NCBI RefSeq assembly: GCF_905220565.1
Contig: NC_059399.1
Span: 5,301,501 to 5,365,500, forward strand
Source: Melitaea cinxia
Taxonomy: Eukaryota > Arthropoda > Insecta > Lepidoptera > Nymphalidae
DNA: 64,000 nt
Direction of reading: 5' to 3'
The notes beneath the pieces were generated by a model that saw nothing but the letters and a program-made list of their open reading frames with translations, was not told where the DNA came from and made no database searches. Of this stretch, positions 41,101-56,100 are shown one piece after another; position 1 is the stretch's first letter, and every line of letters begins with the position of its first letter. The position numbers were made by a program, and so were the translations under genes.

Positions 41101-44100
41101 TACAATATGACTCGACCAATTTTAAAAAGAGTTACAAATACTGGTACAGCAATCATGAATCAGTCCTGCTCTGATATCGGACAGAACCTACTACATGTTC
41201 GTTTGGTACTATTATTGCCTCACTTGTGTTTGGTGTCACGTGGCGCTTATTACTTTCACTTAAATCAATCACGACTATTCAATTTATTGTTATATAATGG
41301 GCCTTACGTTATTACAAATTAACTAGTTGCAACAATTCATTGAAGTCATTATATTGTAATAAAGAAGTACAATTAGACCATTTTGTGATTAATAATTGAA
41401 GACTATTTTTCCTTATAAAGATTCGTATTACAAATAGAAATATTAAACCAAATAGTTTTTTTTCGTTTGCCTGCAAACACAATTATAATAAATTATTTTA
41501 CTTATACATTAGAACAATGTAAAATAGATCCTGTATTCAGGAGAAGCCTCATGTCGACGTCAATCAGTAACATTCGAATAACTGGTTTGGCGACCTTTAT
41601 GCACTACGTCAAACGAAAGATTTCTTGTACATCTGCTCGATATGAGAATACATTACTATCGTCACGATTAAACAAAAATTAGTATGTATTTATTAAGATA
41701 CATTAAATGTTACTAATATTATGGCAAAGAATTGCCATGTCATACCATTTGTGCGTTTTGTTTACGTGACAAAATAATTGAATATGATGAATCAGTTGCA
41801 AATTTACGTTATTTTACCTAATTGGGTTTTGTCTGCAAAATATGTTTATACTTCTGCTTTTATATATGTGACCTATACTCAAAAAGTAGATGACATTGAT
41901 AGCATACATGACACATATCTTCATACATTGTATATTATAATTTCCTGAATTTGTAATTATTTTTAAGTTAATGATTTTGTAGATACAACATTAGCCTTAA
42001 TTAGAAAATAGAACAAAACTGTTGCTGCAATAATTACAAAATAATTGGTTTATTAAAACTTTACCCGCAAAAGAACTTTGAACGTTGCGAAACTTCAACC
42101 GAGCATTCAAGTTTCGCGTTATAAAGCTTACTTTACATAACTTTTACAAGTTTTTGTTTCGACGAACGTAAAAAATACTGTTGTACATTCAAATTTGCTT
42201 AACGACTCGAAACGATCTCGCTTACATTATAAATTCCTGTTTAAAGTTGCATCATATTTAATGTCCTGGCATGTTACTGTGTGACTTGAATTCTTATTGA
42301 AGTGATTAACTTATTATATTAGTCAATAAAAGTCGCCTTTTTCAATAATATCAATAGACTGAAATATTTTTGATGAGATAAACATAATTGTTGATGATTG
42401 AGGATGATGAAATCTTAATTTATAGTTGAACTTATCTTTTATTAGATTTAAAAAATATATTTGTAAAATTAATATTGCTTGTCCTATGCTTATTGAAAGA
42501 CAATATTTAAAATAGGTATTAAGTTCTTAGAACCACTTTGGTGATTCACAATAACATATTCAATACAGGTCCGTTTTTTACTCGGAATTATGTTTTGCAA
42601 GAAGCTTTGAAGCGATCGGCTAAGTGAGAGGCGAGCTCATATAGAAAGGGTTCCATACAACCGAAGAATTATAGAAAACTTAATATTTTACAAGCCTAAA
42701 TAACTGTAAATTATTTTTTATTTATTTTCATGTCATAATTTTAACGCCATACCATTTATACTTCTGCCACGCTATTGATACTTTTATCATTATAAAACAA
42801 TTCTAGACAAATTTTAAGTAATTATCAATTATTGTTAAGTGAAATACACGTAATTTTCGATACCATTCTTCAGTACAGAACCAGACAGTGTTCCCATTCA
42901 AGTTCTTGACACAGGATAATGAAAATATATTATTTCGCGTCGTAATGTATTTTGCTGAATTTGTGGTTTTCAAACGATTGCAAGTTCGAAATGGGAATTT
43001 TTCTTACGTGTCGACTACGTGCGTAATAACATGTTTCAGTCAATGAGGCCTATCAATCGATTACATAATTACGGTCTGTTACATCACTATACTTAACTAA
43101 TGCATATAATTAACGGATGAGTTCTGACATTTGATTCTCTCGCGGTTACGTTATTTGATTAAGTGCGATTTAATTTCATTAACGGTTTTATTTACTTGTT
43201 GCAGAAAACTTGGACTCGAACTTGTGCCGCGTCGTGGCGCTGAAGCCGTTGACCCGGAGGATATAAGTTTAGTGGAGTTATACAGAGTACATGCGGAGAG
43301 CGCTGAGCGTGCTGCAGCAGTAAGAACTTGATATGTTCATTTGAATGTTTTACTTGTAAAATTATATGAATTAACAGAAAATATATTCTAGTAATCAATT
43401 ACCGTATACTGTTACGTTAACAAATTAGTAAATAGCCTCACGAATTCTAGAAAAAATAGTTTATCATTTGGTTTTAAGATTGTTGAGAAGAATGTTTTTT
43501 CGAAAAGTTGCTTTTTTCGTCAGAAAGGCAGTATCAAAAACCACACGACATTACGTCACAATGTAACGGTATATGTGTAAACTTTTTCTGAGAAAATGAC
43601 TTAATGGCTATAAGCATTCGTGAACATTATATACGATGCAGTACGAGTATGTTGACCTGTTACAAGAGTATTTATAAGGAAACTCGATCTAAAATATCTA
43701 ATATTTTTTAGATAAATTTGAGAGCTGGCTGTGATATTTCTTTGAACAAGTTTTATATAAGTGCTAGACTTAAAAACTTGTAACTTTCCTTCACCTTCTA
43801 CACCTATGTACATGAATAAAATGATAGGGGTTCGCCGCTGTGCCTGCATCACGGAAAACATTACTGACTAGATTTCAATTACATCTTCTAGTTATATTTC
43901 ATAGTTAGCCAAAACATATGATGTAATATAAGTTGTTAAAGATTTAACTAAGAAGAAGAACTAACTAACTAAGACGTCGATTTTAAAACACTACGCGTTT
44001 TTTATTATAGCTGTATTTTAAATTAAAATAATGTTAAAAATTTACTATTAATTATTATCATTTTATTTTAATTTAGCACTTCAAAAAATTACAAAAACGC

Positions 44101-47100
44101 TTGTTAATTGATATTCTACATCTATCTACATAATATAGATATACCTAGTAGGATTTTTTTTACAATATTCATTCTTAAAGTTTTGCATTCCTCCTTTTTG
44201 AAGTCGGTTAAAAAGATACCTATTTGTTCTTAAATAATACAAGAATATGTGCTATGAGCTCTTCGCGTGGGACTCCCATATTCCTCCAACTTTCATGCTT
44301 TTTTATCCTATATCCTTAATACTTATTTTAAATATAATTTAAACAAAATTTAGCGATCTAGGATTGCTTTGATAGATTAAAACTGCTACTAGATTTTCTC
44401 ATGAGTTTACGCCATTTTTGGCGTGAACTTGTGGAGGTCTATGTCTAGCAGTTGACTGTGATAGGCTGAAATGATGACTAGATTTTCTATACGAGTTTTT
44501 TTTAAGATGACGACATGTCAAACATGTTTGCCTCAATCTGCCCGTGTAAAACAAAGCGGTCAGCGAGCTACGAGCATTTAAAGTTTAGTTAATAAAAAAT
44601 AGTAAAGTCAATTAAACTACACTTAATCAATGTATAAACACATGACAAATTAGTAAAACAAATTGTTCTGCAAAATTATGTGTATAATTTGTTGCCATAA
44701 GAATATTTAAATGTTATGGGCATTACATAGGTACATTGTTTTCTTCTTTGAAGAAGCTTAATATGATTTCGATAAAATACTTTAATTGACTAGTTTTAGG
44801 AAAAAGGTTATGGACCACTTTTTGTTATAATGGCTGTTATTGTACTATTTGAGTACGGGTAAATTTATAGTGGGTATTGTAGGGAGTTGTTTTTAAGTAG
44901 TTTTGAGTTGATACCACCGTCTAGGTAATTCGCTATACCTAGCAGATGTTTATACATTGTTATATAACTACATAAATTAAAAATATTTTGTTATTTTAAT
45001 TTTAGGAAAAATATAAAAATGAATTTCGCATAGTCATTTAGTGTAGCCAATAGTGTGATGAAACCCAAATTGTATTTTGACAATTAAGAAATGTGAACAT
45101 AAATAAATAACTTCATTAAATACAAAGGCAATATATTCTAGTAATGACTGATAATGATATTGAAAGAAGATGAAACAATAAACAGATATTATAGTGAATA
45201 TTATAGTTACAAACTTACTAATGTTATTTTACTGTCCTTATACTTTAGAAAAATATATAAATTATTTAGTTAAAAATCAATATCTATTAAAAAAGTCAGA
45301 CACTTTTCATTGTAATTGAATCACAGTCTCATTTCATATCTAAACCGTCTTTGTGTGAGTAATTGACAATATCCTTTTTCATCGATGTGGCAAATCTCGC
45401 GTGTATGCAGCATAACACCTTTTATGGATCTCTGTCTACATGCATGAGACAAAATCGATCATATTTCTTGATATTCAACTAAACAAACTTCTTATTTAGG
45501 TATTGTAAATATTTTAAAGAAAATTTTGGAAATATATATGAAATGCACAGACTTGAAGTCTGTGAGGAAATTAAACGAAAAAAAAAAATACTTTCTAACT
45601 TACTAAAATTCAGAATAATAAAACTACATTAAGACGAAGCTTCTTGGATTTTTTTAAATATAAATTTACACATTTAAAATCAAAATAACTGTTTTCTAAT
45701 AGGCTTCAAAAGCAAAATCGAATCGTCATTTCACAACTTTAAATCTGCAGAGAAGAATCACAAAAACTCCACTGTTTCTTCTTTTAAAATAATATATAAA
45801 CTGTGTTTTAGTACAAAATTAGTAACATCTTGCATAAAACTGAACATTTAACTGAGGTAGGGCACAGCAGGAATTTCCTGCTCAAAATCTGGAGCAGCCC
45901 GACTGGGGTAGTACCTCGACCTTACAGAAGATCACAGCAAAATAATACTGTTTTCAACCAGTATTGTGTTCCTGTTGGTGAGTAAGGTGACCAGAGCTCC
46001 TGGGGGGTTGGGGATTGGGTCGGCAACGCGCTTGCGATGCCTCTGGTGTTGCAGGCGTCTATAAGCTACGGTAATCGCTTACCATCAGGTGAGTCGTACG
46101 CTTGTTTGCCGACCTAGTGACATAAAAAAAAAAATAAAATAATAAAATCCAGCAACACAAGCTCACACATCTTTACCATCTATGTAATCCTGCACCGAAT
46201 AATAAGCTATTTCTATTACAAAAACTAATCTACCTAAACTTTAAATAAGTAACTGATTTTACGTATTTACAGTGGCGTGGTACGTTACGTCGCGCCGGTG
46301 GGTCAGGGAGCAGCTTTAATTCTGGGACACTTACCAACAACTCAAATGTATGCTCAACTCCAGTTCAATCCCACTATCTGATGTGTAGTATGCGAGACTT
46401 TGGTCATACTGCTGGTGGCGATGAAGCAGAATTATTGTTATGGCTCCATGATGCAAGGAGAGCACAGCCCTTGTCCGAAAGGTTTAGGGTCCGTATCGCC
46501 AGAGATGGGTTTTCCAATTATGTTGATAGGCTCCACGCGAATAGTACGCTTTTTGCGGTAAGTATTTTGTAACAATTTAGTGTAAGTATTTAATTGTAAT
46601 ACTAGTGGTCGCCTAGTGGCCGAAATTCGACCATAATTAATTGAAATTATAAGTTTGAACATTATTAAGGTTTTAATGAATTTATTATGGTTATGTTTGA
46701 CTTTCAGTAAAGACAAACAATATTAATCTATAATGTACTCTCAATTTGACGTCGTTAGCAATAAACAAATGAGTATATGTACGTATATGTGTGTGCGTGT
46801 GTGTCAAATACATGGTAGTGTGTTTAATGTTTTTTTTTATTAATTTCATGTTTCTTCTATGCATAATTTAAAAAATATTTCTTCTCTATCGAAATTTCAT
46901 ACTCCTCCGTCTGCGCAATTTCCGTAAAAAAGGTTATACAAAGTTTTTGTATATAGATTAGAGAATTTCATGATAATTATGAGGTTTATAATAATAATAT
47001 CAGATAAGTAATTTGAGTAATAATTGAAGGAAACTTATGTAGGCCACTAAGACTGAGTATTTTTAATTGGAATTAGTTTAATAATAAATTTATATCCTTA

Positions 47101-50100
47101 TTCTTGTCTATGAGATTTCCCAACAAATATAAACAATACATTTTATATAATAATGAATACAAAAACCTGGCACTGTTTTATATTCTATTAAATTAAAGGT
47201 TGTATTTAAACATCGTGTAATTTACAGCGAATAGCTATAATGCCTTGCAACATAATAATAAGGAATCTTACTTTCCTAACGGATTGCTTCTGAGGACGAA
47301 TATTTTACAATATAATTATCTTGATGATTATTGTTTTGGCATAAAATAACCATAGTAATAATTTTGCTTCTAAATAAATAGGCAAGTTAGAAGATTCTTT
47401 AATATCAAATAACTATGTAATGACTTGAAGTTATTTCTTAGTTCGTCAATTTACTCATGAGAATCAAAACTTAATTTTTATTTTGATAGTTTTTAGGAAT
47501 TTGAGTATTCGTTAAAAGTTCTTGTGCTTAATTCCATGTCAGAAAAAAAGAGAATCAGGTATAGATTTTTTGTGTCATCTATGCATCTTTTGTATTTGAA
47601 TAATAGCATCTTAGTGAAATTCTACGTCACAAAAAGTGTCAATTGTCTTTTAAACCACATTTTTGTACCATCTATAGTTTCGAACGACCGTGCATCAATG
47701 CACAAATTATACACAATAATGTTTAGAATACGGTTATAAATCGTTAAAAATGACGAAAATAATATATCTTTAATTTATCTATTTCTATTCAAGTAAATAT
47801 AACCTATTAACCAGAATATTTAATATTGACCTCATCGTATATCATTACTGTTTGTTGATAAACTCTTGTACAAAATATATGCTTGGTATGAATGCAATCA
47901 ACATTACAACTACTAGGTCATATAACCAAATCTTTATTTTTGTAATCACTTTATGTGATTAGTACTTAGAGCTATATTCATATCCAGCATGCACTGTAAG
48001 AAACGCAACAATATTTTTTAAATATTACTTTATAATTGTATATTTCAGGATCTGTCCAGTACAGACTTATCACGCGAACTATGGCTTGTTGCTTGGGTGA
48101 TACGTGTTGGACGATGGTCTGGAGCGGGGGGTAATGGGACAGGAGAGAGAAGAGGCCCTGTTGCTAGAAGGCCCCTTGGAGCTGGAGTGTTACCACTGTC
48201 AGAATTCCTAAGGCAGCCAGAACCCCAGACACTTGAAAAAGAGTACACGTTCAAGGTAAATATATAATACTAGACTTAGGTAAATGTGTTATTAACAAAG
48301 TAGTATAATTGTCACGGGACAGAAGATAGATAAATGGATGAGACGAGATTCTGGTTTTGAATATATTTTTGTATGCTTTTCTTTAAGCTACTAATGTATT
48401 TTCTTCTAGGTGTATCAATGTGAAGAGAAGGATTTCCACCAGTTACATGACATGCTTATACGAAAGCAGACAAATAAGTGCAATATTTTACCTGGTCAAC
48501 CTAATTATGGTAAGACTTTTACATTGGCACTTCTTTTTTACGAAGATTAGATCCATCCCTATGTTTAGTACTGATTTTACTGTTTAGCAGCAAGTATTCC
48601 CAGTATCAATTCCAACCTCTTAACTTTACCTAACGCAGTTTAGGTCCTACGCGCTTAGTTTGCATTTTTAGCAGATTCCAAGCTGAAGCTGCTCTAGCAA
48701 AATTTAGAACTTTTCTCTAATTTTTTTCTAAAAGCTATAATTTATTTCCGCAACTCGCGACGTTGCAGATAATCTATAGGTCACCGTAACCACTTAACAT
48801 CAAGAGATCCTATATATCCTCGGTTGCCCCCTCCTTTTTATAAAAAAGAAAGAAAAAAGAAAGAATTAATTCTCTACGAAATTACATTGAACCCGTGATA
48901 ATCCGACTAATGTTTGGCAGGGCAAAGTCAGATTATAGAGAACTGTCAAAACTCTCTATAGTCCCGTATTTTTTAAGTCAACAAAAAACGTTCAAAGTTC
49001 AGAGAACCTATTTAAATATTACAAAATAATAATAGTAAAAAAGAATAAAAAATAATTAATGCTCCTTGACCCTTACGTGTCTACAGTCAATTCAACTCAA
49101 AAAAAAAAAAAATACATGTCGAACACAATAATGGTGGCGCGTACAAGTAATGACTTTTTATGTACAATCCACAGTCAACAGGATAGGCTTGTCGGATTAC
49201 CAGGGGGCGGCGGATTAAACAGGATTACTGCTAGTCCATTGTATATAATGTTCAGAATATTAAAATTTCTTGTATTGTTATAAATTTGTTTTTTTTTTAG
49301 GTATAGTAGTAGCTCTAAGGCTAATAACTAACACTGGCAGCATATCAGAAGCAGTTACATCTGGGGCAACAGTGACAGCTAAACGGGGATTCCCTGACGT
49401 GATAATGCCGGGTGATGTGCGCAATGACTTGTACCTAACATTGGAGAGAGCTGAGTTCGAACGTGGTGGTAAAAGTACGGCAAAGAATGTCCTGGCTACT
49501 GTTAGTGTATACGATGTTACTGGACAAGTTATAAATGTGAGTAGTGGCAGTTTTTTTTTTCTGTTATTAGGTTTAAAAATCTTATTTTGTTTTAATGGTA
49601 CTGTTTAAACTTTGAGAATAGGACGTAATTACATAAACAATCAATCTGCTGCTTAAGATGTCGTGATTATCATAGCAAACCAATTGTACTAGCCAAGTAG
49701 AATACCAAAGCTATTAATGGTCATCGTTGACTGTACAATAATTACCAAATAAATGTATGTGTGTATAAATTATTATGTATTTATTTATATATTGTATAAT
49801 TATGTATTTATATTATATTTTTATTATCTATATGTTTAGATTGTACACGCTAATTTTGCGACTGTTTTATAAGTTTCCTGTAGCAGGACTACTGGAAGAG
49901 ATTCCATCATGGGATAAGTAGTGCCTTTGTACCAGCATTGTTTATAAGAGCTATTTCCTTTTGCTTTCCTAGTGTACATTAATTGTTAAATAAATAAATA
50001 AATAAATTAGCAATTGATTGTCGTAAAAGACACGAATCGAGTGTACGAACCGTGGCCGTCCCCAGGAGTGCGTGTGGGGCGCGAGCGGCGCGGGCGCGAC

Positions 50101-53100
50101 GTCGTACGAGTCGCTGGTGCTGTACCACAACAACGCGCCCGCCTGGGCCGAGCAGCTGCGCCTCACCGTGCCGCTCGACACCTTCACGCACGCGCACGTG
50201 CGCATCGAGTTCCGCCACTGCTCCAGTGAGTGCCGCGCGCCACCGCCATCTAGCTCATCCTCCGACCCTCCCCGGAAGCTCTGGCCGCTTTCCTCACGAC
50301 AGGAACACAACGCTATACAAGAGCAGTAGCTGTGGTCTTCTGTAAGGTCACCTTAGGATCGGAATCCGGAGCAGCCCGTTTGGGGAAGTACACCTTACGT
50401 GTTGGGGATCTTCTGTAAGTAAGGCTGCTCCGGATTTTGAGCGGGATATATGCTACCTATGCAGGCCTTAACAAGCCTCGAAAATTGATATAACATATTA
50501 TTCCTAAGAAGTGGAACTTAATCCGCAATTGATATAATATATTCCCAAGAAGTGGAATTTAATCCGCTAAGCAAGTCAATTTTTTTTTTATAGTGGAAAT
50601 ATATTTCAGAATTTTCGAGACGTGCAGGTTATATTAGAATATTTTCTCGTGTCTAGCAATGAGACATTTTTACAGATTGTTAAAGTATAGAAGATACAGT
50701 ATCCTATTTTAAAGTTATTACTCCCCTAATATCCACCTGTAACATTATTACAGCGCGTGATAAAAACGAACGCAAGCTGTTCGGGTTCTCATTCGCTCGT
50801 TTAATGGAGGCGAGCGGCGCCACCTTACGAGACGGAGCGCACGATCTTTACGTATACAAGTGCGACGACCCTTCCAAGTAAGTGATATTTTTTAACAAAC
50901 GCTTCATGATATACTTGAAAAGAGAAAGTGGTTTCAATTTCTAGTGTTCTAAATTTACATTCGCTGCGGTCTGATTGCTACAAACATTTCGATTCCGGAA
51001 GTAGGTTAAATAATTCTCGGTCATTACCACAGTCTTTCACCAGTTTTATCAGTCCTTGTGAAATCAATTGAATTGAATATTTCAATCTTATGTAATAATA
51101 AATAAGCTAATGTCGCTCAACCCAGAAGAGTAAGATAGAGCTTAAAATATGAAGTTAAGAGGCCGAAATGTTAAAGAAATTTTGTTACTTATTTGCTTGT
51201 GACAATCAGATATTATATGTAATACCTGCTTTTGGTCTATTTAGACATTTTTTTTTATATCACTAGGTCGGCAAACAAGCGTACGGCTCACCTGATGGTA
51301 AGAGATTACCTTCTGTAAGGTCAAGGTTACTACCCCAGTCGGGCTGCTCCATATTTTGAGCAGGAAATTCCTGCTGTGCCCTACCTCAGTTTTATGGAAT
51401 GGTTTTCGGTCGAAAATGATTTGTTATTAAAAATATAGTACAGATACAAGCCAGTTTATATTTAGCTTTCCTCTTTAAAGAAAATTGTTTCTACTGCGGT
51501 AATATCCTACTTAAAAAATTTCCAACTTCTGTATTAAAAGATGTCTATAAGAAGTGTTGATTCTCTACAAATCTAATAAACTTTCTTTTGACAGGTTACT
51601 TACAGCTAGTTATCTCTCATTACCTTCCTGCGCCAACGATACAACTCGTACTCCAGCTACAAATGGTGTACTTGGCACATTCCAACGGAGTACAAAAGAA
51701 AATTGCATTATTAACACATTACTTTGTTCCACTAAGTTGACACAAAACGGTAAGATATACCATTATTTGCTATTTAATGTATAAAAATGTGAATTGAAAT
51801 TACTCCTTATAACACCGGCTCTATGCAAGTAAAAGGTTGGCCGTAAAGGCTCTATGCAAGTAAAAACTATTGCAAATTAAGACTCGAAACAAAGTCCAGG
51901 AGCCAGGTACAAATTTGGTCAATTATTACTTCTCGATTGAAACTTCGTAAAATGCATTAGGGATTTATATTATGAATAATAGTCTTTTTGTAAAAAAGTG
52001 TTGTTGTGTCGTTACAACGCTTCAGCCTGTAATATATCACTACTGGGCATAGGCCTCTTTCCCCATGTAGGAGAAGGATCAGAGCTTACTTCACCACGCT
52101 GCTCCAATGCGGGTTGGCGGATATATTCCCTATTATGAGTAACGATTATAATATTATAACGAGTAACGAACTATCAGGTGTACGTGATAACAACCGGTAC
52201 CGACGGCTTAACGTGCTCTCCGAGGCACGGTGGGGAGACCCACAAGGACTGCACAAACACCCAGACCACGGCAAACACCTGTATGGCCAATACAAATGTT
52301 TGTCATGACTGTGTCGTTACAAATAGACATCTAAGCTCTAATTTTATAGATCGTTATTCATACGACAATTTTCATCCACAGAGGATTTACTAGCTCTACT
52401 ACAATGGCGAGCCAGACCGGAAAAAGTACAGGAAACACTACTACGAGTCTTACGATTAGGAGACGGTTTGAGTTGCGAAGAACTCATTAAGTTCCTTAGA
52501 GACGTTTTAGACGCTCTGTTTGCTCTTTTCTCTACTGAAGATGGTAATAGGTAAATACAAGTTTTTTTAGTTCATATTAATTATAAGGTAAATGCTATTT
52601 TAGAGTAGTCATTAAATTTAATTACTTTTTTTTCAGCACACCACATTCAGGTACAGTTTTTCTCGTCCTAGTGTCGATCTGCAGCTTGTTAGATGAACCT
52701 CGATTCCAACATTTCCGGCCAGTTTTGGATGTTTACATAGACGAACATTTTTCGGCTGCGCTTGTATACAAGTATGTAAATAGAATATTATTATAAGTAG
52801 TACTTATCTTTATAGAATAACATTATTTATTCAGAAAATTGTCAACTATTACGTATTATCTTTTTTATTATAAAGAAAAAAAAATTATATATACTACACT
52901 ATAAATTATCTGTATAAAATCAACAATAAGTCGCTTAACAAAGTTACATCTATGAAGGACTTGGGGCTTATTCAAGATTCATAACTCTTATTTGATAAAC
53001 ACATTGATTACGCAGTAAAAAGGGCCTCCAAGGCTCTCGGTTTCATTATGACAAGGTCTACACATGAATTTAAATCTATTAAAACGATTCAAGTACTTTG

Positions 53101-56100
53101 TTGTGCTTACGTGCGCAGTATCCTTGAGTATGCCTCTATGGTCTGGAGTCCACAATATAACGTGGATATTTCCCGTGTTGAGTCAGTACAGAAAAGGTTC
53201 TTGAGGTACCTACAATACAAGTGTGAGCAATCGGATCGTGGTTATGAGACGAGATACAATAGATACCACTTCTTACCCTTGGGAAAGAGACGGCAACTAT
53301 TTGATATTACGTATCTCTTAAAAATTGTCAATGGCATCATTGATTGCCCTGCTTTGCTGGAAAAAGTTAGCATCTGGGTTCCTCCAGGTACCCATCCGCT
53401 AGCAATTCCTAAAGTTAATACTAATTACCGCCGCAATTCATTCATTATTCGAGCGAGTGAGTTTTTTAACAAACTGTCAATAAATAATGACGAATTAGAA
53501 TTGTTCCGTACTAAGCCTCAGAATGTGAGGAGATTGTTTGCTTTGAAGTTCTTTGGCCCCCGCGTCGGGGGTGCAACAAATTCTTAAATACTGAATCATT
53601 CCTCATCTTCAGGGATTTTTGTTTTGTTTTGTAGATTTACTATCATTATTTGATGGTCTCATCATTTAAATAACCATATGCGAATACCTGTAAATAGCTT
53701 ATTCGAAATGTACAATTTGTACTCATATAATGTCTTATGTGCTGTTGGTGTTCCAAATAAAATAAAATAAAGAAAATATTTGATATTGCTAAAACCTTTA
53801 AAATAATATATTTTTTAATATCGTAATTTGTAATACATATATTACTTTTATTGACCAATATTAAGGCTGATTTTGGTGGCTCGAAATTTGTAACATAATT
53901 TGGATTTAAAAAATTCAACTTTGTGTGTTGGCTGATATAAAGCGTGTGTAGAGTGCATATTTTCTCAATTTGAAAAAGTATACTATTTTGATTATACCTC
54001 ATACATACGGGCAAGAAAAGAAGAATTTAAAAAGAATTTTTTTTATGTCACTAGGTCGGCAAACAAGCGTACGGCTCACCTGATGGTAAGCGATTACCGT
54101 AGCGCCATAGACACCTGCAACTCCAGAAGCATCGCAAGCGCGTTGCCGACCCAATCCCCAATCCCCCAGGAGCTCTGGTCTCCTTACTCACCAACAGGAA
54201 CACAATACTGCTTGAAAACAGTATTATTTAGCTGTGATCTTCTGTAAGGTCGAGGTACTACCTCAGTCGGGCTGCTCCATATTTTGAGCAGGAAATTCCT
54301 GCTGTGCCCTACCTCAGTGACTGATAACACAAAATACTTACACGTAGTCTTAACCTGTAGGTGTTAACCTGTCGTCTATAGTGAGTGGAACGCTCCGCAG
54401 GGGGCTGCTGTCGTCCGTGCAGCACTGCGCCGAGTGGGCGGCGGGCGCGGAGGGCCAGGAGCCGATCCGCAAGTGCCTGCGCTCGCTGGGCGCCGTGTTC
54501 CGCCTGGCCGTGCGCTCGCGCTGCCTGTTCGCGCGCGCCACGGGCGGCCAGTACGAGGACAGCTTCCGCCGCGACGTGCGCGCCGCGCTGCACGCGCTCA
54601 AGGCGCTGGCGCAGCACCCGCACCGCGACCACCTCGCGCCCGCGCAGGTGAGGCGCGCCTGCTCGGAACTGGCCTCGCTAGGGGGCGCTTCGGGCCGGTG
54701 GGATGTCCGTGTCGAGAATGTTGTACAAGAGAGAAAAGAGTTCACTAAGTTATATCAGATGCCTACACACCGGCAGTCGCGCATTATAATATTTCGCTCG
54801 CTCACTCGCTTTAGCCTATCGCAGTCCACTGCTAGACAAAGACCTCCCCAAGTTCGCGCCAAACTTCCCGGTTCTCCGCAGTTCTCATCCCCTAACGGTG
54901 ATCTTAAGTAGATCGTCTGATCGGACCGGAAGACATCCCACACTGCGTTTGCCAACACGCGGTCCACTACACTTCTGCCCTAACAGTCATCGGTCCTGCA
55001 CTTCTGCCCTAACGGTCATCGGTCCTGCACTTCTGCCCTAACGGTCATCGGCCCTATGACAGAGATGACCAGCTCAGTGCCACTTCAACTTGTTTATTCT
55101 ACCAGACTTTTTATTTATTTGAATATTTGTGTTTATACAAGTATTTATTTCCGGTCTGGTTGTCTGTTCTTGTAGATCTCCCCACCATGACTCGGAGAGA
55201 ACGTTAACCCCCCGATCCCGGAAGCAATCATTACTCATAGTATGGAATATATCCACCAACCCACAGTGAAGTAGTGTGGTGGATTAAGTTCTGACCCTAC
55301 ATGGAAAACAGACGTATGCCCAACAGTGCGATGTTACAGGCCAATCAATCAATAAATCAAAACTTTAAAGGATTGCATGAGATGGGGTGATGAGATGGTG
55401 AGTGGAGTAAGAAATATCTTGCTCTAAGTATGAAGCAGCCGACTGAGTAACCTCAACCTAAATGAAAAGCTCAGCCAATTTATGCTACTCTTAATTAGTG
55501 GTGTTTCTGTGTTGAGTAAATTAACTGCAATAGCTGCTGAGGGTGCGCTGTGTTGACCACGGGGGTAGAGTCAGCAAAGCGCTTTGGATGCTCCTGATGT
55601 TGGAGGCGTCCATAAGTTACAGTAACCACTTATCAAAGAATAATCACATATGAAACGCAACGTTAAACAGTTTGATTATTATTAAATTAGAAAAATAGTA
55701 CATTTTAAGTATTACATAACTACTTAAGATATTATGTTAGATAATTTGACACGTAATTATAATGAAACCAGCTGAAAAAATCAGCAAGGACGACGCAACG
55801 AATAAAGACGTAAAAGATAAAATGAAAGCTATTTTTGTAAAAAAAGTAAAACTTCTTTACGCACGCTTGACTTGGGAAGTAAGCTGGTGAATGCGTGATA
55901 AAAAGCGTTACGAAAAGTGTAATCGGGCTAAGCGAACGAAGTAAGACGGAGAGACACATATTTTCTTTATATCTAAGACTCAGTGCAGGTCTATTTGTGC
56001 AGGTCTATTGCTATAGAAGTTTTACTTCAGTCGTGTGGTCTAAAGCACACTCGTTTTTCAATTTATTAGATAGCTCTAATGACGTCATGGGCAAGCGTGG

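Larger units (their letters stand above)
31001..43204. other. spg intron 4, part beyond inx3
   Basis: AT-rich and largely without identifiable content. Holds the GC islands (34200-34330, 38570-39070), an AT microsatellite, a Harbinger-type element and a possible Helitron end. Short open frames (for example 31869-32117, 38361-38567, 39486-39743) show no recognisable protein. Confidence 0.6.
43320..46272. other. spg intron 5
   Basis: AT-rich. Contains small repeat fragments at about 44185-44215 (CCGACTTC type, reverse) and 44395-44482, and a full repeat copy at 45853-46125. Nothing else recognised. Confidence 0.65.
54648..56069. other. spg intron 15, repeat-packed
   Basis: Contains the repeats at 54812-55085, 55125-55345 and 55392-55640. 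The remainder is AT-rich with no gene. Confidence 0.65.

Noticed and set aside
49969..50345. Several overlapping open frames on both strands
   Set aside because: Shadow frames of the GC-rich spg exon 10; high GC removes stop codons from all frames. Only 50066-50225 on plus has family similarity.
54309..54911. Five overlapping Arg/Ala-rich open frames
   Set aside because: Shadow frames of GC-rich spg exon 15; none but the DOCK frame resembles a protein.
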